Part shown: piece after piece, positions 46,205 through 58,286 of the stretch
Layout of the letters: every line of letters begins with the position of its first letter
Numbering within the stretch: the stretch's first letter is position 1
Origin: Cerioporus squamosus
Lineage: Eukaryota; Basidiomycota; Agaricomycetes; Polyporales; Polyporaceae
Direction: 5' to 3'
Length of the DNA: 64,000 nt
Assembly (NCBI GenBank): GCA_022592435.1
Contig: JABYQS010000112.1
Location: 62,001-126,000 of the forward strand
Program-made: the position numbers and the translations under genes
The notes under the pieces: generated by a model
Database searches by the model: none
Told to the model about the DNA's origin: nothing
What the model saw: the letters and a program-made list of their open reading frames with translations, nothing else

Positions 46205-48659
46205 ATCCGTCGTCGTCTGGGCCCCCCCGGAGGCTGTGTAGCTGGTAGCACTCGCAGGAGGCAGTTGTACAGTACTTCGTTGTTGCCGTGGCCGTATGGC
46301 TGTCGTTGCCCCTATTCGCTCGTTGTTGTTCTGCTGTCGATATGCTGGATTCGCTCTGCTGCCTTGTATTGTTGTTCCGTTTCCCCCTCTCTGCTCTCGT
46401 TTTACGCTCATGAAACTCACTTGATGCCATTAGCTCGCAGTATCCGTAGCACTATCCGTATATCTATATAGCGTACATACATGTTTCTTTCCAGATTAGC
46501 AACTGGTAGCGATATTCGACGTTGTGGGGGACGCCACGACGCCTTTGCTAGGCTCGATCGTCGGGAGATCATCAAAATTGGAGCCTGATTACCATGTCTT
46601 GCGTGATGATGCCATATGCGACCTGGTGCCTCTTCCCGATCGCCGCCACCGACGTCCTACGCAGTCGTCGCGGAGGCAACTGCGCAGTTGGTCTCAGATC
46701 AAGACTCAGCATATCCTGGTCATTTTAGCTAAGATCAGCTGTCCGTTCTCGAAATGGTCGCCGGCTACTCACCGTACTCGCCGCTTGCAGCGTGCAGTCA
46801 GATGCGAAGTGCAGAAATCCATTCAGTCGTCCTCGGCGCCGGGCGTATGTTTTCCTGGCCGCTGCCCCATCCTGAGTACCATACGACGACACGTTGAACT
46901 GCGTGCAAGACTAGCCTATCAGCTTCTGCGGTTTGCCGCCGAGCGATGGCGCAAACGAATCCCCGGAAGATGGTAAGTACTGCGAGAGCACAAGTGAGAA
47001 GCCTCGAGCTGGCGGTGTGATCAGAAACCGCGGCTGTGGAGAAGCTCGTTGAATAGCTGTTTCTCACAAAATGCCGATCGCAGCGCCGCTCACCGCGTGA
47101 CATATGAAAGGTCAGTGATGAACGGCCGTCAACTCAAACCCGATGCTCACCACGTTCCTCTTTATCCCCACTTCCGCTGTATTGGGATGGAGCGGAAGAT
47201 CTGTCTGGAGGGACGAGCAACAGCGTCAAGACGGATGCAATTGCCACGAAACATCGAGAACATGTGTCGGATGAGCATGAAGCCGATGAGTTCTGAAGTC
47301 AGGAATAGCACACGTCGCTCTTGCCGTAAGCGGCACCCTCATCCTCTGTCCTCTTTGTCCCGCGAATGGTTCGGTCAACGTCAGTGAGTTCAAGTTCTTT
47401 GCTTCTGCGCTTAGGGTGGTTTGACAGCGCTCCGAGTATGGGAGACACCGATTGATGCGGGTCCGGCCAGAAGGTCGGCGTAAGGTGAGCGGCCCGTATG
47501 AGCGCGAGGCAGTGCGGTCTCGGTGGAAGTCAAACTTCGTGGCACTCCATTGAGAACGAAGACCACCTGGATAGAACTGTTGCTGGTACTTGATCCTGGC
47601 TTTCCTAAGGTCATGTACGAATGAGCCCGTCCTCCCCAAGGTCTTCAGCAAGAGAGGTTCACTCGCCATGATGATACCCGGTCGTACCTAGCGAAGCCTG
47701 ACTGCCAAGGTTTAGATTGTGTCCCTTGCGGGCGATGGGTCTGACTGGGCGTATAGCACGACAGATGTTCGTTGAATAGCTCTCTGCCGACATCCCGGCG
47801 TGAATAGGAGGTCGGCACTCGACGAGTCTTGCGATGCAAGTCTTTGGCAGGGGAGCATCTGCGGGGCGTGGTGATTCAGTTTGCGTTCACCGCACGAAGG
47901 CTCAGGCCCTAACGCTCGGGAAGCACACTGACCGGGCCAGTGCGGGCGGTGTGTGTGCGCAAGTGTAGCGGTAGAAACGCGGTGTTCCTCAACAAGTTCG
48001 GCAGAAGTTGATGAGGGGCATATGCACGATGTGCGGACGATGGCACTGTATCAGACGGAAGAGGTACCAGAGTCAGTAGGACGTTCCCCGACATGGTTCG
48101 GGGGGGACAAGGTGAAGCATAACCGTAACTGGACGGCGACCTCTACTCGCGGATTACAGGCTTCGCTGACACAACTGCAGGTGCCCGTCCGTGTCTCGAC
48201 ATCCAGTGGGACCGTCGATTGACTGCTGACCGCGCCATCTCACAGCCGACCAGTACGGGTGGTGTTGTGACAGTATGCTTCACGTTCGACGCCCCACTAG
48301 CAGCGCAAGATATTCGACTGTACTCGATGCCTTGTCTGGAGAAATTCAGTCAAGAAGTTCAACATTCATGTAAGCACGCAGAAGAAGGGGCACCTCAGCT
48401 ATAGGATGTCCAGTACGGCTCGGGAGATGGCGATAGGTTGGCCTGAGCGTGAGCGACGCGTCTACCTCAAGCGCCGCAAGTCGCATCCACATACACATTG
48501 AGTGAGTATTTTCTGAGCGATATTCAGTTGTATCCAGAGCACGTATTAGGGTGCAAGGAACGCGGCTATGATATCGCAATGAGCTCGTGCAGCTGCGTCC
48601 AAGCAGTAGAGCACATACCTTTCAATACCAGTGATTTCGAGTAGGCTACTCCTAACATG
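46205..48659. other. Gene-poor stretch before the TIR element
   Basis: About 2.5 kb. Open frames are short and overlap on both strands; none shows a domain or splice-linked continuation. No repeat or RNA gene was recognised. Confidence 0.45.
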
Positions 48660-49751
48660 CACTATGCGCCCAAGGGTTCGTGACAGGGCTGAGGTTGCTT
48701 CGTGATATTACGAAATCACGTTGCAAGTTCGTGCGGAATTCGTGAACCGAAAAGTTCGTGAATGCCTTCGTGACCCGTACGAGGACAGGATACACGACTT
48801 AACTTCGTGTATGTCAGGAATATGCTCACCCTCGCGTGAGAACCGTGCGATCAGCTGTCGAGCATAAGTTTCCCAGGACCTGCACTAAAGCTGCCCCCAG
48901 CAACCCGTTGCAATTCTCGACACTGAGCCTCTTGTACATGTAGTATGTCTGAGTCGTCTTGCTTGTCGACATCTCTCTTGCTGCTGGGTCTGCTAATGCA
49001 CTACACCGTCTGAACTGCGTGGGGCTTTGTATTCTTAATCAACCCTCTAAGTTCTGACGCTGGGGCTCTCTGGCTGCTGTGACAACTCCCAAGGACCTGC
49101 CGACCCTGATGACTGGGCCTTACTGCTGGAATACTGCGTCTCGGATCTCTCTCGGAATGTGGTCAAGGCCGTCACTGCGTTGAAGGTAGCAGGTGTGCCG
49201 TGTTCTCTTCTCTCTGTACAGGTTGTCGTTGCTTTGGGGTTATGTCCAGTTGGTACGCCGTCCTTGTACCGCGTGTCTGTCTACCAACCTCACATTGCCT
49301 TCCATCTGGCTACTCTCAATCAAGGCTGTCGTTGGTAGGGGATGTTTATAGCTGTGTTGGGGTGAAGGGCAGCGCTTGGCCATGTTCGAATGCGCAGGAG
49401 GACATGTGTAGATACTTACTTGGGATGTATGTGTAGTACTTATTAACGCAATTCAATCTGTTCCCGACTACAACAGCATACCGTGTGTGCAACAAACCTA
49501 CTGCTATTGTACCATGACTACCTGCTTCGCAGAATTCACGATACCACAACGTGAAGGCTACGACCCAGCTGCCAATGTCGTCTTCGTGACGGTGGACAAA
49601 AATGCCATGTCAATAACGAACTTGAGCACAAACATAGCTTTGCGGGCACTCTAGGAGAACTTCGTGCCAGCCACGAGGTTACTTCGTTGACCTTACGAAG
49701 ATGAGGTACTGACTAAGTTCGTACTAACTATGAAGTTCTGGGCGCACAGTG
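48660..49751. mobile_element. Non-autonomous TIR element, 1.09 kb, with ATG target duplication
   Basis: Left end CACTATGCGCCCA and the reverse complement of the right end, CACTGTGCGCCCA, match at 12 of 13 positions, and both are flanked by ATG (48657-48659 and 49752-49754), a candidate 3-bp target-site duplication. Inside each end are repeated TTCGTGA/TTCGT units (several between 48684 and 48810, and again near 49660-49735), as subterminal transposase-binding arrays often look. The interior is AT-richer than neighbouring genes and codes for nothing longer than about 80 residues, so it would depend on a transposase elsewhere. The superfamily is not certain. Confidence 0.65.
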
Positions 49752-50269
49752 ATGTGGGTTGCCCTCAGGGCGGTGGTCATTCGCATGGTTCGTCATCATA
49801 CCGCCACATGGCACTGGTACTAGACTACAGTAAGTACTAGTGCAACGGAAGAAATACCCGGAAATCATTATCATAAAAGCAATGGTACGCAGCTAAAGTA
49901 CTTGCCGTCACCCACTCGATGTTATCGACTTCGTGTCCAAGAAGCTTAGAATTCGACAACCACGACGACGAGGAAGAGAAAGATTCGGGGCGCCCATCCG
50001 ACTCGTCCTGTCACGGTTGCGACATGTAACATGTCGCGTCGAGTCACGCAGCTCGCATGGACCGTGACCTGGTTGGCGTCCCTTGACCACCGACTACCAC
50101 CATCCCAACAAGTTGCCTATTTGCCACGACACACTCTCCTCAGATTGCGATTGCCTGGTATTGCGTACAGCGTGATGACCTGTGCTCGTCTGAAGACTCG
50201 GTCTTCCAGTCAGCTAAGGTGAGCAGAAGTCAGTCACCTCTATTCATGACGTCACTAACCAGGAGTACT
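49752..50269. other. Flank between TIR element and F-box pseudogene
   Basis: No supported gene; it probably contains the 5' part of the downstream F-box gene, whose first exon I could not place. A GTGAGCAG ... CTAACCAG intron (50219-50262) precedes the coding-like part. Confidence 0.35.
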
Positions 50270-51912
50270 CTAGCTCGATTCCGGAGACGCGTAGTAAATC
50301 TCCTACGTCTTACTCTCCCGCTGGTGCATATCGTTGCGCAACTCGCGAGAGTCTTCTGGAAAAGAGAGAGAAGCTCCTCAAGAGGAAGAAAGTTCCGAGT
50401 CCGCAACACGAATTGTTCAAGATGCTCGCTTCGATCAACGACACACAGCCTGTCAACACGCTTCCCCGTGAGCTGTTGATCTATGTCATTGAGTACCTCT
50501 GTCCTTCATCTGATGCGCTCAATACAGAACATTGGATAGGCCAGTTGTACGTATGTCGTCGCTGGTATGAGATCGTCACCTCCATGCCGAGCTTCTGGAG
50601 ACGCATCTACGTCTCCTCCCACCCAGAATGGCTCAAACTGTGCCTCTCGCGCTGCGCAGGCATGCCCGCGGACATATACTTCACAGGACGCTTCTCTCGG
50701 CAAGCGACAATCCCGATTATAGAAGAGCATGAACACCTCATTCGCGCGATGACATACTCTGTCCGTCGATCCTCTTGGGCGTCAGACGTCGCCCAGCTCC
50801 TCACCGTTCCACTGTCCGCACTGGAGAAGGTCGATGTGTCGTTGAAGACCAAGTCTGAACGTCTCGCGCTTGTCGACTTGCCACAGGAGAGCTACGCGCA
50901 CCTTCAGTCCCTGTGCCTGCGATCGTGCGGCACTCCCCGCAATTGCGGCACCTACACATCCCTTCGCATGCTCAGACTCGTCCACTCGTCGTGGTCGATC
51001 TCGTTCAGTCAATTCCTGGATATCCTTGTGAGTGCCGAGCAGCTGCAGGAGTTGGTCCTAAACGACTGCTTATCCAGGTTGCGCAACTGCCCAAGCAGTT
51101 TCCCAAGGACTCATCCTCCAACCTGCTCTCCTGTAACTCTAGAACGGCTGTGAACGCTGCAGCTGACCGCCGTCCGGTCATCCCTGGGATTGCAGATCCT
51201 CGCCCATATTCGGGTGCCAAAGGCGACACACATCAACATTGTTTGTATGTACGCCAACAGCCATTACCCACAACCGAGCGTATGGGGCTTGTTGCCCCAG
51301 AATGCAGCTTCATTCTCCCCTATCTTCTCCACCACTACATCTGTCACTGTCGGGTTTCCGGACTGGCAATGCTGCGAGGTCGCCGCACAAAGTGGGACAT
51401 GCCGACTCTCCATGCAGGTCCACCTCAGGGGATCTACCCGGTTTTCCGACACATGGCAAGCGAGGGAAGGGCTCGTGAAGATGTTCACGGATGCTCCAGT
51501 TAGCAGCCTGACTGTCTCCAATGAGGCGCAGCTTGTGTCGGGTGCGACGTGGGAGCACATCTTCCGCAGCCTCCCGACGCTGAAGCATCTCGATCTCCGA
51601 GACAGAGGCTACATTGATAGCCTCTCCGCGGCATTGCAAAGTGCGTCCGAGCACGGCGGTGGGATCATGTGTTGCCCGGACATCTCGACGGTCTGCCTGC
51701 TGGATTCTTCGTGTGCTCATGATGGTCACCATCCCATTCCGACGGCGACATTGGGAACACTGCGGGTGCAAGCTGAAAGGGGTACCAGACTGGAGAAGCT
51801 GCAGATTTGCTCTCTCTATCCATACGGGCACACCAAGGCAGTGTCCAAGAAGTTCCTGGCGACGCTGAAGAGCCTTGTACCCACAGTGCAGTTCAAGTTG
51901 ACTTGTTATTGA
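50263..51912 (+). pseudogene. F-box/LRR gene with one in-frame nonsense codon
   Basis: From 50263 one frame reads EYSSSIPETRS, RESLLEKREKLLKRKKV, then the F-box VNTLPRELLIYVIEYLCPSS and LYVCRRWYEIVTSMPSFWRR, and LRR-like strands (SYAHLQSLCLRSCG, TSLRMLRLVHSSW, QLQELVLNDCL). It is open to 51150, meets TGA at 51151-51153, and continues in the same frame to TAA 51910-51912 with clear family sequence (ILAHIRVPKATHINIV, SLPTLKHLDLRDRGYI, LRVQAERGTRLEKLQI). CGA (Arg) in place of TGA, a CpG C-to-T change, would give one continuous frame: LERLRTLQL. The 5' exon with the start is not resolved. Confidence 0.75.
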
Positions 51913-53290
51913 TGCGCCGCGCTGATAACACTAAGGTGAGCTTTGTTCCCCATTTGCATGCTTGTGTTGCAGAGGCTCATCATATCCCAGCAGTTCCCAT
52001 TATCAAATGGCACTGCACGGGCCCTCCCAGGCCACCGCCTGTTGTCCTATGTCCAAGTGTACTGTACATGGAGCTGACCTGTTGATTACTTTTGTAACCA
52101 CACTAGCGTCTACCCATGCCCTTGTCATGGCAAGGTCAACTTAAGGAGCATGAGGCTATGAGCTACTCATCCATAACACCGGCGCACTTGGGTGGGCTGT
52201 GCCCCCCCTCGCATGCTGCCGTCTGCATTTCTCAACGACTGTGAGCTGGAACTTGAAAGTCAGTGAGACTCAATTTTGATCGCTATCATCCCTTGTCAGT
52301 GAGGGCGAGGTCAAGCGGAGATCATGCCACCCAATGGAGAGTTTAACTCTGATCAAGAGTCTTGAAGGTCCGCTTATCTGTTGGCTTTCAGAAACAGGAC
52401 CCACAATTCAAGTGCTGGCTGGTGCTTCGCTGTTGTTGACATTTATACCCTGCCAACCTCTTGGACTGCCTCCACAATGCTTACAGGCGATAGAGAGGGA
52501 CTTATGCTTCTGTTGCATCAGAGAATTGCATGAAAGAGCACAGCCTGTACAGCTGAACACACCCACTTACCATCTCTGGAAAGTGCCCTTTCCTTTTCTG
52601 TCCGAGATGATTTACTATAAGTAGAAGATAAGTATTGATCTTCAGTGTTGAGTTGGGCCATCAATATCCTGAGCGCTTCATAGTGCAGGGCCAGTGTGTA
52701 GCTCTTTCCATTAGTGAGGTCTCTTGTATCAAAAGTCTTGATGAATCAAAACCCAAGAGGATGCAGAACAGCAATGCCATTGTACTTAGTGCCATGCACC
52801 GTGAACATTCATCGTTATAGTCATCCTCGTCTCCACTGCGCAGCATAAGGAGGATTATGTTCCCTCGGTAGGAAGAGAGGTTCTGAAGCCTAGCGCCCAT
52901 TTCTTGCCTCTGAGCTTCCATGCTCTCATCCTCTTGAGCATCGTCGCGCTGTAACCACGTCGGTGAGAAAACTACTACGTGGCATGCACTTCAGTACATA
53001 CTTACAAGCTTTGCAGATCATCATTGACAAGTGGAAGCGCACTGAGCATGGCAACACCCGGGGTGTGTTGTGATTTCTCTGTAGCAATATGGCGAGGATG
53101 GACTTGCAATGAAATCTTCTGACACATCAGCAGGGTATTTCTGTGGCTACTGATCTGGTCAGGACATGGTTGGTAGGAGACTTCTCCAATTCACATGCAG
53201 AAGGTCGGTTTTGACTAACATCCTCCACACCGCATGTTTCCACAAGGCTCTCTGACACAAGTTTCCAGGATTAGCAGCCCAAAGCAGAAA
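51913..53290. other. AT-richer intergenic, no gene supported
   Basis: Contains only short frames. A minus-strand frame at 52661-52921 has a hydrophobic stretch (ALSTMALLFCILLGF), but no start context or homologue is recognised. Base composition drops relative to the gene-rich parts. Confidence 0.4.
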
Positions 53291-55512
53291 CGAGCACAGA
53301 ACTGTGCTACTGGAGAGACAGCGCCTGCTAGAGCAAGAGCTTGTGGAAGTCAAGAGACTTCTCAATGGTGAGCTTAGGGTGAACAACCTACTGGAGGAGT
53401 TACTCTTTGAAATATTTGATCACGTTGGCTGCCTCTCCTCGATGGGGGACGAGGATCCTGACGCAAGTCGTTGGGGACTATCGTGACTGGTTTGCCGCCA
53501 CTGGGACGCAGTCATCTCTGCGACGCCAAGATTCTGGCACAGGATTCAGGTGCAACGCAATACTATTGGAGTATAGCGATACTCATGGCCATTTACCTAC
53601 ACTATGGACTCTTTACGTTTACTTACCGTACTATATCTCTTTTACTGACTATCACTTATCGGACTTACTTACTTTACTTATGCCCTTTGTTCACATTCTG
53701 ATGTACTTAGTCTCGAGCCTCAGCGGCTATGCTATCTATCCACTTCTGCTCTCGACTCCTCTCTTGTGCCACTCCAACAAATACAAGGTGGCTTGCCCTC
53801 TGCCTGTCCCGTTCACAGGACACCCTGGTGTCCATATCATTCCAGCTCAATGCGTTTCTCAGCTTTCCTTCACCTGATTGTCAGTTATCCCAAGTCCTCA
53901 TACTGCACATCTCACATGTGCACTCCTTGCAGATCATGAATTTTGATGCCCATTGGACGAGCCTGATGAACACCCTCCCTCGATCAAAGCATGCCTGCTC
54001 TTTGAGAGCTGTCACTTCGCTGGCAGGGAAGCATCCAGAGCCATCCCACTACACTTTTCACCCTCCCCGCGACTCTACCACACCTCCAGTCACTCAGCAT
54101 TGTCGGTCCGGTGGACATGCAAGGACTCAATCAGTGCTGAGAACTCCACGAACTCACGCTGCAGCGTGTCCCAGCTGAAAGCCTCAGCTCGCTCATTGTG
54201 CTGCTGTCTGCAAACTGCTCCCTATGCAAGGTCATCGTCACAGAAGACGACCACAACGAAGAGATGCCCATATCCCTTCCGGCTGCTATGAAGGAAACTG
54301 TGATCCTGCCAGAACTGCGCACACTAAAATTCGAGACCTCGTCTGCCAACCTTGCCTCCGAGATCTTTCGCCAGTTCTGCTTTCCTTCTGCTACAACAGT
54401 CGTGGTCAGATTCAATGCCCACTGACGACTCACACTCTCAAGAGGGTGCCACTGGGTGAAGCCGAGACCGTGGGTGCCAGGGGGAGGGGGGTCTCGAGGG
54501 TCTTATTGCACTTTTGGACCGTCATCCGGTGCATACCCATTGTGGATTTTGGAGAGCCCAGGATGTGTTCAAAGTAGTACATAGATGTCTGTGACGGGAA
54601 AATTTGGGCGCAACAGAGAATATTTGAGGCATTCATGGACATCGGTGACACCGGGAAGCAGCACTACGGTGTCTTAGTTGCCACATTAGGACTTTGACGC
54701 TCACTGGGAGGGGGGTCGGAGGTCCCAAGCAGACACAACGTACGTACTCATGCTTGTTAAATCTGCTGCCCAAGGGATCACAAACATGCCTGTAAATATC
54801 TGCACGGTTGCTTGAGGTTTGACAAGTTCTGGAAACTGTTCTTAGGGAAATATGTCTCAGAACTTACGGAAAATATACCAAATATAGTAGTTTCCCATGG
54901 GGGAGGGGGGGAGGGGGGTCCGTGGAAATTGCTTACTGCACTTTCGGGACCCCTGGTTGAGATTTACACTCCTGCTACCCTCTTGCATGCTCTCGGGTAT
55001 CCGGCGCCGAGCTCTTCCATGTGGTCCTCCTCCCTAAAACACCTTCTTTCGATGAGATTCTCCCCCCGTTCCGCAAATCGACACAGTTATGCCTCGCTCT
55101 CTACCCTGGGGAGACAATGATGACAGTGATCGGACCAGAACACTGTATCACAATCACTATTTGCGAACACTTCTTGGGAGTCCTGCAGCTCCCGTTTGCC
55201 ATCTCCGACATTGTCAGGGTGCTGCCCATGGCACCCATGTCAGTGGTCACTGTCTATACTGGCCTTGATCACTCCTCCTTCCCCCAGAATCCTGACAGCT
55301 CTGCCTTGTGGGAGAGATTTTTCGCTGCTACGCCTCACCTCGAGACCTTGGCCTTGCAAGGCTATGGCATGGATCATGCCGCCTGGAGCAGACTCCTGAA
55401 TGCGTCAATCGCTGCGATGAATGCGACAGGGAGCCCGTGCTGCCCCCGTCTGCATACCATCTCTGTGGATCTGAGGAATGTGATATCAGTTATCACCAAC
55501 ATGCTGCGTTAA
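53291..55512 (+). pseudogene. Degraded F-box/LRR gene
   Basis: Several frames together recall the F-box family: helical LLERQRLLEQELVEVKRLLN and VNNLLEELLFEIFDHVGCLS at 53300-53430; then after TGA 53484-53486, LVCRHWDAVISATPRFWHRI (W..VCRHW pattern); WLALCLSRSQDTLVSISFQL at about 53795; PELRTLKFETSSANLASEIF at about 54310; and ATPHLETLALQGYGMDHAAW with CCPRLHTISVDLRN before TAA at 55510-55512. The parts lie in different frames with stops and non-coding stretches between (53540-53780, 54425-55000), so no intact product is possible. One stop again fits CGA to TGA. Confidence 0.65.
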
Positions 55513-56221
55513 CGGAAGGAGTGGGGACTTCAGCTGGGAGTCCTCCTGATAGATGTTGATGACGACGAGGTGCATAAGCAGTATTCCTCGATGCTGGGTA
55601 GTCTTGTAGGACGTTTGAAGAGGATCGGATGGGGATACTGTACTTTACAAAACAACCCGGGGCGTCACGCGTCACACATGGGTCTCCCGGTCCGGAATTT
55701 GGCCTCTGTCACGCGTCACAAAGCCGCTGACCGGGGAAGCGCCCGGTTTTGGCGGGCGCCTCCGGCGCCCGCCTTCCAAATACGGTACTTGTCACACAAA
55801 TTCTCGGGCGCTCCCGTTGTCCCGGAGTTTGTCCACCCCTGTCACGCGTCACACCCCTCCCGGGTTGTTTTGTAAAGTACAGTATTGATATTTCGGTAAA
55901 GATATGGTACTAGTACAAGCGTCTACTACCGCGGCGAAAACTAATTGAATGACATCCTTGACGTTGGACGTCATAGTCCAAATAATGCATCGCTCGGGCT
56001 TTTAGAAGAGCGGGAGGAGAATCGAGATGGTTAACGCGGGGGAGCTTTCCCACGGCGCGATCCACGTGGGAGTCGCGCGCGCGACTCGGTGTCCGCGCTC
56101 GCCGCTTCCACGTCTCCCTTTCTCACCGCCGACTCGGCCTCACCATCCCTTGCTGCAGCCATCGAGCCCTCTTGTAACCAACTTCGTATACCATCCAAGT
56201 AGCAACAAGCAACGAAGCAAG
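55513..56221. other. Flanks of the MITE; upstream region of the DUF2470 gene
   Basis: Apart from the MITE this stretch holds no gene. The last 150 bases are pyrimidine-rich and probably 5' UTR/promoter of the following gene. Confidence 0.45.
55638..55882. mobile_element. MITE with perfect 24-bp TIRs and TA duplication
   Basis: The left end CTGTACTTTACAAAACAACC(CGGG) is an exact reverse complement of the right end, and the 245-bp unit is flanked by TA on both sides (55636-55637, 55883-55884), as for Tc1/mariner-type insertions. Inside are three copies of GTCACGCGTCACA (55664-55676, 55708-55720, 55841-55853) plus a partial copy near 55790, and a perfect hairpin GGCGGGCGCC-TCC-GGCGCCCGCC at 55751-55773. 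No coding capacity. Perfect TIRs suggest recent movement. Confidence 0.85.
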
Positions 56222-57074
56222 ATGGGAGGAGACCCAGTCGCCGATAAGTCAGGCTTCCTGTGCATGTACATGTCGAACCACCCCGACACGCTCGTGTCTT
56301 ACGTGCGGTACTGGGGGAAGGTCTCCGCACAGGTCGCAAGCGCGAAGATGACTGCGATAGACACCAAGGTGCGCTATGACGTTCAGCGTTCTCGTGCGGA
56401 TGCTCAAATGACTGACGGCGGGCGGGTGGGGGCAGGGTATGACGCTCACGTACCAGGTGAAGGGCAGCACAGAGACGAAGGAGGTGAGGGTAGAGTTCGA
56501 CCCGCCTCTCCTGGGGTATGAGGAGGTCAAGCCACGCCTCATGGGTATGAAGGCCGAGGCGGAGGAGGAGCTTGGGATGGTACGTCCGATTCACCTCACT
56601 GCATAGCCCGACCCTTGGCCTCGCAAGCTCACGTCTCGCCGTAGACCCGCGCGCCCCAAATCAACTCCTTCCGCTACAGCCCAAAGTTCATGACCACCAT
56701 CGTCGCCATGACCTTCCTTGTCTACTGCACCCTCGCGCGACCGCTCGCGTCCTCGGAGTACGCGTCGTTCTTCGCACCCGGGAACCTCATCCTCTCGTAC
56801 CTCCCTTCGTGGTCCCTCCAGTTCAGCTGGGGCATGGTGGCGTTCTTCCATGGATTCGAGTCGCTCTATGTTTTGTACCTGTGCAAGAAGCACCGTACGG
56901 GACTTGTCGTCGGGGTCGGTCTCCTTGTTTACTTGCTCCGACACTGCGCTCACCGTCCGACCTGTGCAGGCACAATACGTTCTGGCCACGCTTCTGCTCG
57001 GGTTTCCCGTTATTTCCGACATGAGGAAGCAAGTGCAAGATGCACGCATTGACAGCATACTGAAGGGGAAGTAA
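56222..57074 (+). CDS. DUF2470-domain integral membrane protein
   Basis: Four exons (56222-56368, 56436-56579, 56645-56914, 56970-57074), 221 residues. The N-terminal half has the DUF2470/HugZ-like pattern: SGFLCMYMSNHPDTLVSYVR, VASAKMTAIDTK, GMTLTYQVKGSTE, VRVEFDPPLLGYEEVKPRL. The C-terminal half has membrane helices (FMTTIVAMTFLVYCTLARPL, SWSLQFSWGMVAFFHGFESL, AQYVLATLLLGFPVI). DUF2470 resembles a haem-handling HugZ-like fold, but no activity is established for fungal membrane-linked versions. The donor of the third intron (GTCGGT) is weaker than the others. Confidence 0.85.
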
Positions 57075-57332
57075 TCATGCTCGCCGGTTCCTCTATCGTC
57101 TCGGGCGGTCTGCGTCGCTGCCGAATCTTTGTCATGTTGTATTAGTAGGCACAATACATACCTCGGAACATCGTCCTTCGACTGGAGTAAGCTGTCTCGC
57201 GAGAGCAGTCGACTGCACCGCGTGAGGTCAACATGAGTTGCACAGAGGGATAGAATACACAGCCGGGGTTCCAGATAGATACAGTTACAGAACGAAGACG
57301 CACGCGTGAGGAAAGATGTCCTGAGTGAACGC

Positions 57333-58051
57333 TCAGTACCGGTAGCGGGTCGAGTAATCTGCAGTACGGCATGAGCCCGACGGCTGCGGCTCGACAGAGA
57401 CGGATTGACATACCCTTCGGTGAAACGACGAGACCACGGCCCTTTGAGGCGCCGCGGTAGACAGTCTCGATGATGTCAATAAGCTGCAGGAGGGAATTAG
57501 CGAACGGGCCCACAAGAAAGTATCGCATCTGGTACTCACCTCCTGCTTGTTATCCATAGGCCAGTTACTGAGGGATAGCGTACGGTGAGCACTGTGTATA
57601 TGCGCAAGATAAAGCGGAACGTACATTTTGTTGTTGTTACCAGTGCCCAGATCGATCATTATATGCTTGTTCCTGGTGTGCAAGACTGTCAGTTCCTACT
57701 CTTGGCTGTATGTTCATGTGCGAGCTGGGAAACTCACCGATAGAAGAACATGACAGTGCATGGGTCGTACAACTCGTACATCTGCCCGCCGGATCAGCCT
57801 TCCGCTCCTTTAAGCTCAACACAGGAAGCAAGACACACCTTGTTGAAGTCCGGCACCTCCGTGATGTCGACGAGGTAAATCACAGCAAAGTTCTGGACCT
57901 TGTCCGCGACGCCGTAGAGAGTCTCGTCCATGGTCATGCACTGGCTGTCCCAGTCGTGCCCGAAGCGGATGACGACGACGCGGTCCTCCTCGGACTTGAT
58001 CGCTTCGTCGACGTGCCAGCCGGAGGGGAGATGGGGCAAGAAGTAAGACAT
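57333..58051 (-). CDS. DIB1: Dib1/Dim1 thioredoxin-like U5 snRNP protein
   Basis: Six exons (58051-57839, 57781-57738, 57672-57625, 57567-57540, 57483-57414, 57358-57333) give exactly 142 residues, the normal length. Segments: MSYFLPHLPSGWHVDEAIKS, RVVVIRFGHDWDSQCMTMDE, YLVDITEVPDFNK, MYELYDPCTVMFFYR, NKHIMIDLGTGNNNK, LIDIIETVYRGASKGRGLVV, ending DYSTRYRY. It has a thioredoxin fold without the CxxC pair and sits in the U4/U6.U5 tri-snRNP, leaving at spliceosome activation. It is essential in yeasts. It diverges from cyclophilin H over 235 bp. Confidence 0.96.
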
Positions 58052-58286
58052 GTCGAGCCTAGATGGACGTGGAGAGCAGTGAGGACAACGAGAAGGACAG
58101 CGAGCAGGAAGGTGGCGACGACGAGCGTTCCGAGCAGTATATACGAGCGCTATTTGTGCGTGTTTGTTCGGTGCTCGAGGACGTTTCTGGCAAGTTCCTC
58201 GCTGTTGCGAACGACGAGCACGACCTCTCATCCAACGACGACATCTCACTTCGCTCTTTCTTCTCTGTTTTCGCGTTATCTCTGCT
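58052..58286. promoter_or_regulatory. Bidirectional promoter, Dib1 / cyclophilin H
   Basis: 235 bp between divergent ATGs of two proteins of the same particle (tri-snRNP). It contains GACGACGA-like runs and no other gene. Short TATA-like GTATATACG at about 58137-58145. Confidence 0.5.
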
